This document shows positions 57,713 through 64,000 of a DNA stretch of 64,000 nt, one piece after another. How positions within the stretch are numbered: the first letter of the stretch is position 1; every line of letters starts with the position of its first letter. The translations under genes were made by a program, and so were the position numbers. The DNA lies in assembly GCA_002163245.1 (NCBI GenBank), contig MAAL01000025.1:124001-188000 (forward strand), given 5' to 3'. Under the pieces are notes generated by a model that was not told the origin of the DNA, made no database searches, and was given only the letters and a program-made list of their open reading frames with translations. The stretch is from Gammaproteobacteria bacterium 42_54_T18 (GTDB lineage: Bacteria > Pseudomonadota > Gammaproteobacteria > Pseudomonadales > Ketobacteraceae).

Positions 57713-58462
57713 TTATATTACCTTCGCTTCGTTTTTCAGTTTATTGACAAGTTCCTCAACACTCTCAACCTTGATTCCAGCAGAACGCTCTGCAGGAGGA
57801 GCAACGTTAAGGGTTTTTACACGAGGAGCCACATCTACACCAAAGTCCGCCGGTGTTTTGATATCTAGAGGCTTCCTCTTTGCCTTCATGATGTTTGGAA
57901 GAGATGCATAGCGCGGCTCATTCAAACGAAGGTCAGTGGTAATCACAGCAGGAAGCGTAAGCTCAACTGTCTGTAATCCGCCATCAATCTCACGAGTCAC
58001 TTTTACTTTGCCGTCTTCAACATTAACTTCAGAAGCGAAAGTGCCCTGTCCCATACCCGCCAACGCAGCAAGCATCTGGCCAGTTTGGTTGTTATCAGCA
58101 TCAATTGACTGCTTACCAAGAAGAACAAGGCTAGGCTTCTCTTCATCAACAATGGCTTTAAGAAGTTTAGCAACCGCTAAAGGTTGAACTTCTTCATCGT
58201 TTTCAACCAAAATTGCACGATCAGCACCAAGTGCTAACGCAGTTCGCAACTGCTCTTGTACAACTTTAGGGCCAACAGCTACTGCAACTATTTCAGTTAC
58301 AACACCTTTCTCTTTTAGGCGAACGGCTTCTTCAACACCAATTTCGCAGAAAGGGTTCATAGCCATTTTAACATTGTTTAGATCAACGCCGCTGTTATCA
58401 GCTGCAACACGTACTTTTACGTTTGCATCAACAACACGTTTAATAGCAACAAGAACCTTCAT
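57713..58462 (-). CDS. etfB: Electron transfer flavoprotein, beta subunit
   Basis: 249 aa from ATG 58462 (GAGGATTTT upstream). Seen: [76 protein letters not shown] (AMP-binding site) and [24 protein letters not shown] (recognition loop). The frame stays open for 78 more codons upstream to 58696, which I do not include since the ribosome site and family N-terminus fix the start. Cotranscribed with etfA, stop and start abutting. Confidence 0.98.
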   Translation of the reverse strand: MKVLVAIKRVVDANVKVRVAADNSGVDLNNVKMAMNPFCEIGVEEAVRLKEKGVVTEIVAVAVGPKVVQEQLRTALALGADRAILVENDEEVQPLAVAKLLKAIVDEEKPSLVLLGKQSIDADNNQTGQMLAALAGMGQGTFASEVNVEDGKVKVTREIDGGLQTVELTLPAVITTDLRLNEPRYASLPNIMKAKRKPLDIKTPADFGVDVAPRVKTLNVAPPAERSAGIKVESVEELVNKLKNEAKVI

Positions 58463-58621
58463 AAAATCCTCGGCTTTCTTGTGGGTAAATTTCAGTATCG
58501 AAAAGGTTATTTTACAACCAAGATCACGATACCCTTGAACTTTTTCCAACATACGAGGAATAAACACCCCATATTTTGAACGGTCGATATCTTGCCGTGT
58601 TATACAAGCTAGGTCAATAGC

Positions 58622-58645
58622 TAAAAAAGCCCACCGAATGTGGCG
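58622..58645 (-). terminator. Weak terminator after the YqaA-like gene
   Basis: On the minus strand CCAC-ATTC-GGTGG followed by GC and six T residues, 30-50 bases after the stop at 58674. The stem is short with one imperfect flank. Confidence 0.4.
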
Positions 58646-58673
58646 TTTCAGCCAATAGTAAGCCACATTAACA

Positions 58674-59090
58674 TTACAACCAATACGGCAGCACAAAAAC
58701 CATATATCTCATGCACTTACCAATCCCCACCAGTAATACAAAGGTAATCAAGTTAACCCTCAAGACACCAGCCACAAATGTTAGCGGGTCTCCAATCACA
58801 GGAAGCCAGGCAAATAACAAAATCCAAACACCTCTATTCGAGAACTGTTTCTGCGCCTTTGTAAGAGTGTCATTTTTAATAGGAAACCAGCTTCTATCTT
58901 TAAATTGCAATAGATAACGGCCAATAACCCAATTAATCACAGCCCCAGCCGTATTACCGGTTGTTGCAAAAAACAGCAGCAACAAGGGGCTATGCCCTTT
59001 CTGAAGCAAAATTAGTAACGTAGGCTCTGAGCCAACAGGCAAAAGTGTAGCTGCTGCAAATGAGTGCAGCCAAAGAAGCGTGTATTCCAT
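58674..59090 (-). CDS. YqaA-like inner-membrane protein (VTT/DedA-related)
   Basis: 138 aa with four hydrophobic helices (about 8-28, 33-55, 85-105, 110-130). Seen: [42 protein letters not shown] and [36 protein letters not shown], the VTT-domain pattern (G..iGDP.t...G) of the short YqaA branch of DedA-related proteins. Likely lipid or ion handling in the membrane; function not known. GAGGTAGT precedes the ATG. Upstream of etfB, with a weak terminator in between. Confidence 0.85.
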   Translation of the reverse strand: MEYTLLWLHSFAAATLLPVGSEPTLLILLQKGHSPLLLLFFATTGNTAGAVINWVIGRYLLQFKDRSWFPIKNDTLTKAQKQFSNRGVWILLFAWLPVIGDPLTFVAGVLRVNLITFVLLVGIGKCMRYMVFVLPYWL

Positions 59091-59346
59091 ACTACCTCAG
59101 TAATTAAAAGCCCTACAAAGCCTAAACTAAGTTGTCTTGATGTTTTTTATAAATCACTCAAAAAATGTCAACTTTGTGAATATAGGCCGTGCATGAATAT
59201 TTCAATAAGTTATTATAACCGTTCGTTTCAGAACATTTTGTTAAATCTATTGGTAAAACACCAATAAACGAAAATGAAACGATAAACAATGGATCAGCAG
59301 CAAACGCTTGCCTGCATAGAACAAAAACAATTGGAGCTATTCCCTC

Positions 59347-59913
59347 ATGAAAAAAATCACTTCCTTTATACTTGCTGCTTTAGTTAGTACCCAGCTTTTC
59401 GCTGTAGAGATTGGCGGCATCGATATGCCAGATACATTAAAAAAAGACGAAACATCTTTAAACCTAAATGGTGCAGGCACTCGTGAAAAATTCTTTATGG
59501 ATCTTTATGTTGGCGGACTATACCTTAAAGGCAAAACTCAAAATGCAAACGACGTTGTAAATGCTGATGAAGCAATGGCGCTTCGCCTTCATATTGTTTC
59601 AGGGTTAATCACCAGCGAAAAAATGCTAAAAGCAACAAAAGAAGGGTTCGAAAACTCTTTGGGTGAAAAGAAGAACGAAGCCATTCAAGCCAAAATCGAC
59701 ACTTTCCTAGCAACTTTCAAAGATGAAATCAAAAAAGGCGACATCTTTGAAATGGTTTATGTACCTAGCGAAGGCGTAAAAGTCTACAAAAATGCTACGC
59801 TAGCCAACACTATTAACGGTATCGAATTTAAACAAGCCCTATTTGGCATTTGGCTAAGTGAAAATCCTGCTCAGCAAAGTCTAAAAGAAGAAATGCTTGA
59901 TTCGAAAAGTTAA
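59347..59913 (+). CDS. Secreted chalcone isomerase-like protein
   Basis: 188 aa with signal peptide (1-19, LFAVE). Mature part: IGGIDMPDTLKKDETSLNLNGAGTREKFFMDLYVGGLYLKGKTQNAND, the pattern of the chalcone-isomerase-like family (PF16036) found in bacteria, which binds hydrophobic ligands such as fatty acids and is not a flavonoid enzyme. Periplasmic. Stands alone after a 256-base gap (59091-59346) that holds only a small ATTGGT-AAAAC-ACCAAT stem. Followed by a strong bidirectional terminator. Confidence 0.85.
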   Translation: MKKITSFILAALVSTQLFAVEIGGIDMPDTLKKDETSLNLNGAGTREKFFMDLYVGGLYLKGKTQNANDVVNADEAMALRLHIVSGLITSEKMLKATKEGFENSLGEKKNEAIQAKIDTFLATFKDEIKKGDIFEMVYVPSEGVKVYKNATLANTINGIEFKQALFGIWLSENPAQQSLKEEMLDSKS

Positions 59914-59935
59914 TCGCACAGATTGATTGATTTTT

Positions 59936-59983
59936 CCTATTAAAAAAAGGAAAGGCATTACTGCCTTTCCTTTTTTTAATAGG
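59936..59983. terminator. 22-bp perfect bidirectional terminator
   Basis: Arms 59936-59957 and 59962-59983 are exact reverse complements with a TTAC loop; the stem core GGAAAGGCA/TGCCTTTCC is flanked by seven A or T. It serves the convergent chalcone-isomerase-like and LuxR genes. Confidence 0.95.
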
Positions 59984-60003
59984 CTTATTTTTCAGTTACC
60001 CCT

Positions 60004-62718
60004 TCAGGATGCTTCTGATATCTCACTGGTAATAAACTGAATGCCTTCTTCCAACGCAATGGACACTGCTAATGTTCTATTATTACACTCCAACTTCCTG
60101 TAAATAGCTCTAATATGCGTTTTGACAGTACCTGGAGAAATATCCAATTCCCGAGCAATCACTTTATCTTGAGCTCCTTCAACTAACAAATTCAGAATGG
60201 TTAGCTGCCTGCTAGACAGCGACTTTAACCTGTGGGATTCCAACATAACATTCGCAGCTGGCCACAATGCTGTTGCGGCACGATGTAATCGCTCAAGCAA
60301 CTTTAATGCGTCAAAATCCTGATACATTCGCGGTTTCACTCTCACGAGCATCGGGACGATGCCTTTACCCGCTTCAAGAAATGGCCCCAATATCAACTCA
60401 TCGCCCGCACATTTTATTGCCTCCATCAAAAGCAACTCCGCCTGCACTGGGTCAGCCTTTTCCACCAGTAAAGCCTGTGCTATTTTTGCTTTAATAAGAT
60501 GAAGGACTCGATATTTTGACATAGCATGACAAGCTATTCTATCTAACATTTTCCGGGCCCGGTCAGGTTGCTTTTTTGCTACCAGCCATTCAGCATACAA
60601 AAACTGTTCGCACTCATAAGCAAAATCATCGGTACCGAACAATTTATCCTCACGCGCCATAAACCAGGCGTCAGCTTTCTCAAGGGTCCCCCAGCGAACT
60701 TCATACTGTGCTCGCATAGCATCCACTGGCGCCCAACCAAATGACCAAGACACGCCAAGCAAGCGCTTAAAGTGCTCCGCTTCTATTAATGTTATTTTCG
60801 CTTGGGAAGGTTCATTTAATGCTACAGCAAGCCTAAAACCCCTAATGTGTGACACTAAGTGGGGTAGCCCTACTGGGGTAGCTTTACAAAACGCCCCCAT
60901 CGCTTCCATTCCCTTTTCAGCCAATGCAAAATCACCCATTTCACGATAAAGGTCATTGGGTAAATCACTCAACAATCCCGCCTGGGGCAAATCGATAAAC
61001 CCTATTTCCTCAAACCATTTTTTACAGTTATCGTACTCCTGCAAAGCAGCCCTAAAGCGCCCAGCTAATACTAATGTAGCAATAAGGTAACCTAACGCAA
61101 TCAGCACATTATGGGACTGCTTATATTGCTTACCCAACTGAATGGCATTTTGAATTGCTAGCTCACTCGCTACCAGGTCCCCGTGTAAATAATAGTCTTG
61201 ACCTAACGTCATGTAGAGGCGGCTTAAAATTGCAGGGTGAACTTTTACTGCCAATTCTACAGCCGCCTCAGAATACGACACCGCATCATCGTAACAACCA
61301 CTGATACGAGCGACGTATCCTCGCAATGCCAATATCTGCGATTGTATTTTTTGACTATCGATATACGTTTTGGATGCTTTGTCTTCTACTTCCAGAATAG
61401 GGCCGATAATATGTTCAGCTCGATCCAGCCACTCATTTCCGGTATGGATCTGTCGATATTCAGGCATTGACCAAACATGATATAAAATCAGTACAGGGTC
61501 GGAATCAATTGCATCTTCAGACAGTTTTTCAAACCAGTAATGCAAAAATTCAAAACCACCAACGCTGATATATGCCTCGCCTTTATCTCTTAATATACCT
61601 GCAACCATATTCCACAATTCATATTGCTGACTCAAATGTAGCGCTTCATCGAGATAATCTTTTTTTGCACACCAGCGTATCGCCCTCAATACAAACTCTT
61701 GTTGCTGCTTAACATTCAAGTATAAGAATCGCCCATGTAACAACGTCCTTAACGTTGCATGAACGCGATACCAATGAGACTGCCCTTTCACTGGCAGCAA
61801 GAATAAATTACTTGCAACCAATTCCTCCAAAATAACGGGGGTTTCCTCGTTCTCAGTGATAGCTACCAAAAGAGATGCATCAAACCTATCCATGAAAGAA
61901 CAGGTGATAAGTAATGACTGTTGCTCCTCTGGCAAATCTGAAAAAATCTGTTCCCAAAAGAAATTGGCAATATCTGTTTGGTATTGAGCATCATCCAGCG
62001 CAATTTCCACACCTTGCTTCAATTGGTAACTTGCAAGCTGAACTGCAACAGGCCATCCTTCGGTAACCGCCATGACTTGCTCTAGCCATTGCGATGAAAT
62101 TTTTCTCTGACCTCTATCAGCAAGTAATTTTTTAATTTCTTGCACATTAAACTTAAGCTGTTCTAACCCAATTCTCTGACACTCTTCAGGCAAGCTATGC
62201 TTTGATAGTTTTAACGTACAAGTTGTTCGACAGGTAATAATAAGCGTTACGTTTTTTGGCCAATACGCTAACAACATGTTAAACGCATGATTTAACACAT
62301 CACTTTGCACTTCGTGAAAATCATCTAACACAACAGAAAACACACCAGAAGTCGCTTCAATTTGATTTAGCAATCGAACACAACTATCGGTTAGCAAGGA
62401 TATATCTGCGTTGTAGTAGGGATTTGTCGCTAATGACACATCAATATCAGGATTCAATAACTTCGACAATCCCGTCGCTAGAAGCGATAAAAAACGACCA
62501 ACATCAGCATCACGCGCATCAAGGGACAGCCATACATTTGAGACTTCTTTGGATTCCCAAAAGTGAACAACATCTTGCGCTAAAGCAGACTTACCGTAAC
62601 CGGCCGGAGCACTGATAATGAGAAAACGAGGCACCTGTTGATATATCTCATTCATGCCATTTAATCGGAGATATGGAGACGCTTGACGAGTTGCCCTAAA
62701 CTTTCCTAGTGGGAACAT
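60004..62718 (-). CDS. MalT-like ATP-dependent LuxR family regulator
   Basis: 904 aa. STAND ATPase N-terminus with Walker A APAGYGKS (37-44) and Walker B SVVLDDFH (about 129-136), a helical TPR-like middle (about 350-800), and a C-terminal LuxR helix-turn-helix (about 835-895, LSSRQLTILNLLVEGAQDKVIARELDISPGTVKTHIRAIYRKLECNNRTLAV). Such proteins bind an inducer and ATP, oligomerise and activate transcription (MalT model). The inducer is not deducible; no sugar or other catabolic operon is adjacent. Ribosome site is poor. Confidence 0.92.
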   Translation of the reverse strand: MFPLGKFRATRQASPYLRLNGMNEIYQQVPRFLIISAPAGYGKSALAQDVVHFWESKEVSNVWLSLDARDADVGRFLSLLATGLSKLLNPDIDVSLATNPYYNADISLLTDSCVRLLNQIEATSGVFSVVLDDFHEVQSDVLNHAFNMLLAYWPKNVTLIITCRTTCTLKLSKHSLPEECQRIGLEQLKFNVQEIKKLLADRGQRKISSQWLEQVMAVTEGWPVAVQLASYQLKQGVEIALDDAQYQTDIANFFWEQIFSDLPEEQQSLLITCSFMDRFDASLLVAITENEETPVILEELVASNLFLLPVKGQSHWYRVHATLRTLLHGRFLYLNVKQQQEFVLRAIRWCAKKDYLDEALHLSQQYELWNMVAGILRDKGEAYISVGGFEFLHYWFEKLSEDAIDSDPVLILYHVWSMPEYRQIHTGNEWLDRAEHIIGPILEVEDKASKTYIDSQKIQSQILALRGYVARISGCYDDAVSYSEAAVELAVKVHPAILSRLYMTLGQDYYLHGDLVASELAIQNAIQLGKQYKQSHNVLIALGYLIATLVLAGRFRAALQEYDNCKKWFEEIGFIDLPQAGLLSDLPNDLYREMGDFALAEKGMEAMGAFCKATPVGLPHLVSHIRGFRLAVALNEPSQAKITLIEAEHFKRLLGVSWSFGWAPVDAMRAQYEVRWGTLEKADAWFMAREDKLFGTDDFAYECEQFLYAEWLVAKKQPDRARKMLDRIACHAMSKYRVLHLIKAKIAQALLVEKADPVQAELLLMEAIKCAGDELILGPFLEAGKGIVPMLVRVKPRMYQDFDALKLLERLHRAATALWPAANVMLESHRLKSLSSRQLTILNLLVEGAQDKVIARELDISPGTVKTHIRAIYRKLECNNRTLAVSIALEEGIQFITSEISEAS

Positions 62719-62788
62719 ACCTGGCTACACTTTTTTATTTTAATGTATTGAAAATCCTTTATAAGCCCAGCCTACCGGAGTCTCGACC

Positions 62789-62814
62789 AAAACAAAAGCC
62801 GGCCGTTAGGCTTA
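62789..62814 (-). terminator. Weak terminator candidate after msrA
   Basis: On the minus strand AAGCC...GGCTT with an eight-base loop, followed by TTTTGTTTT. It is about 60 bases after the msrA stop; the stem is short. Confidence 0.35.
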
Positions 62815-62826
62815 AAGCATGGAACC

Positions 62827-62840
62827 ACACAGTACTGTGT
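62827..62840. promoter_or_regulatory. 14-bp perfect palindrome upstream of the LuxR gene
   Basis: ACACAGTACTGTGT, fully self-complementary, lies 109 bases before the LuxR start and 33 bases after the msrA stop. Could be an operator for the LuxR gene; not part of any visible terminator. Confidence 0.4.
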
Positions 62841-62872
62841 AACAAAACACATAGATGAAGACAAAATCAGTA

Positions 62873-63517
62873 TTAACCTTCACCGCAGGAGACCCCTGTC
62901 CCGCCTAGCCCACAATATCCCTGAGGTTTTTTCGCCAAATATTGCTGGTGGTATGCTTCAGCATAATAAAAGGGGCCTGCTAGAGCGATTTCTGTTGTGA
63001 TAGGGGAGAAACCTGCTTTGTGTAATTTCTCCTGATACCGGTCTCTGCTCTCTTCTGCTACCATAATTTCTGAGCTATCGCTGAGGTATAGGCCAGAACG
63101 ATACTGAGTACCTCGATCATTTCCTTGTTGCATTCCTTGCGTCGGGTTATGCGCTTCCCAAAACACCGTAAGTATCTCTTCAAACGACAAGATTGAGCAA
63201 TCGTACGCCACCCTTACAACTTCGTTATGCCCCGTTTTGCCGCTACACACTTCCTCGTATGTCGGGTTCGGTGTATATCCCGCCCCATAACCTACAGCCG
63301 TACAAGTCACACCGTCTAATTTCCAAAAGCACTTCTCAGCCCCCCAGAAACAGCCTAAACCAACAATGACTTCTTTTTCATTCCGTTTTAGTGGCTGCTT
63401 AAGATCAATTCCGTATACAAAGTGTTGTTCCGCTGTCGTTATCCGATCGGGTCTCCCAACCAATGCGTTCTGGGTGGAAATCATTGTGCTTTTGTTGTCA
63501 TTGGAAAACCACGTCAT
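62873..63517 (-). CDS. msrA: Peptide methionine sulfoxide reductase A
   Basis: 214 aa, cytoplasmic. Active-site motif GCFWGAEKCFW with catalytic Cys56, preceded by a normal MsrA N-terminal extension; later VGYGAGYTPNPTYEEVCSGKTGHNEVVRV, FWEAHNPTQGMQQGNDRGTQYRSGLY and YAEAYHQQYLAKKPQGYCGLGGTGVSC with resolving cysteines near the end. Reduces methionine-S-sulfoxide with thioredoxin. AAGGTG precedes the ATG; the AraC-family gene ends 21 bases upstream on the same strand, so they may be one transcript. Confidence 0.97.
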   Translation of the reverse strand: MTWFSNDNKSTMISTQNALVGRPDRITTAEQHFVYGIDLKQPLKRNEKEVIVGLGCFWGAEKCFWKLDGVTCTAVGYGAGYTPNPTYEEVCSGKTGHNEVVRVAYDCSILSFEEILTVFWEAHNPTQGMQQGNDRGTQYRSGLYLSDSSEIMVAEESRDRYQEKLHKAGFSPITTEIALAGPFYYAEAYHQQYLAKKPQGYCGLGGTGVSCGEG

Positions 63518-63538
63518 ATGCTGTCACCTTCACTTGCG

Positions 63539-64000
63539 CTAATCATCGCTGGCACTACTCTGCTCCCTATATGCACCGGGAGTGGTACCAGTCCATTGTT
63601 TAAAACTACGATGGAATGATCGCGCTTCAACAAAGCCAATACGCAAACCTATTTCATCGATACTTAATGGAGTATTGACCAAATAATGTTGCGCCAGCTC
63701 CAATCGCAAATCATTAAGCAATTCTTGATAACCTTTACCTTCATCATTTAGCTTTCTCTGCAGCGTTCGACTAGTCATCCCCAACTTTTCTGCAATTACC
63801 TCTTTCCTTGGCAACTCTTGGCGCATCATCAAGCGTAGCAAGTTTTTCACTTGGTAAGAAAGCGGTTGGTCTTTATCAACTTCTTTCAATATGAGTGTTG
63901 CATGTTCTTGTAACGTATCCAACAATTGAGGGTCCGCCTGCATTAGCGGGTGGTTTAGCATTTCCCGATCAATGATTATAGCGCTATAAGGCTGATTAAA
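63539..64000 (-). CDS. AraC-family transcriptional regulator, 5' part outside window
   Basis: The frame is open to the window end and codes FNQPYSAIIIDREMLNHPLMQADPQLLDTL before a later Met, so the start is beyond base 64000; 153 codons are seen. The C-terminal DNA-binding domain has two helix-turn-helix motifs (RKEVIAEKLGMTSRTLQRKLNDEG and SIDEIGLRIGFVEARSFHRSFKQWTGTTPGAYRE). The visible linker matches the AraC_binding_2/OruR-like branch (arginine or ornithine-type regulators), which remains a guess. Codirectional with msrA, 21 bases upstream, and possibly its regulator. Confidence 0.92.
   Translation of the reverse strand, partial: FNQPYSAIIIDREMLNHPLMQADPQLLDTLQEHATLILKEVDKDQPLSYQVKNLLRLMMRQELPRKEVIAEKLGMTSRTLQRKLNDEGKGYQELLNDLRLELAQHYLVNTPLSIDEIGLRIGFVEARSFHRSFKQWTGTTPGAYREQSSASDD

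Overview
The window looks like a chromosomal segment of a marine-type gammaproteobacterium with moderate-to-low GC. Reasons: Gram-negative envelope genes throughout (RND pump, TonB receptor, beta-barrels, lipoproteins), aa3/caa3 cytochrome oxidase, a LiuR-controlled leucine degradation operon, BolA, RraA, TrhO, Fe-SOD, DUF2789 and DUF2909. Placement below class level is not supported by what I can see. I saw no rRNA, tRNA, CRISPR array, transposase or prophage gene.

Layout. 1-5.4 kb: a partial YfbK-type vWA lipoprotein gene with a striking hairpin over its ribosome binding site, bolA, malate dehydrogenase, a degraded gene fragment, rraA and an NAD(P)-binding protein. 5.4-12.6 kb: a hybrid histidine kinase with a degenerate ATP-binding domain, then an envelope export set (beta-barrel, LolA-like periplasmic protein, RND permease). 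13.0-20.8 kb: liuR-liuABCD plus a two-subunit 3-oxoacid CoA-transferase, taking isovaleryl-CoA towards acetoacetyl-CoA; HMG-CoA lyase is not in the operon. 20.8-22.9 kb: trhO, a frameshifted DUF2789 gene and sodB. 22.9-29.4 kb: the cytochrome c oxidase cluster (coxB-coxA-ctaG-coxC, SURF1, a SCO-like CxxxC protein, a Yip1 protein), with DUF2909 on the other strand.

29.6-35.9 kb: accessory metabolism, including a serine esterase divergent from a TetR regulator with paired operator-like sites, a secreted protein with duplicated CxxC halves, a BKACE (DUF849) enzyme divergent from a carboxymuconolactone-decarboxylase-like protein, and a lipoprotein. 36.1-42.5 kb: a hairpin-rich intergenic block, an M23 peptidase, an M61 peptidase, a parvulin-type isomerase and a phospholipase C/P1-nuclease-like secreted protein. 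42.8-52.7 kb: a compact one-strand signalling island (small receiver-like protein, OmpR-type regulator, LysM-FecR protein, CHASE2 sensor kinase, outer-membrane barrel, orphan solute-binding lipoprotein, hybrid kinase with two receivers and Hpt). 52.9-64.0 kb: DUF481 barrel, MscS channel, a broken TonB receptor, etfBA, a YqaA-type membrane protein, a chalcone-isomerase-like protein, a MalT-like LuxR regulator, msrA and a partial AraC regulator.

How it fits together. The liu operon and etfBA can cooperate directly, because isovaleryl-CoA dehydrogenase passes electrons to ETF. The cox cluster is the terminal oxidase. The 42.8-52.7 kb island is the best candidate for a little-described system: an envelope-spanning sensor with two kinases and its own outer-membrane, periplasmic and lipoprotein parts. 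Three genes are broken or degraded (3.8 kb fragment, DUF2789, TonB receptor), so some recent gene loss or sequence error is present.
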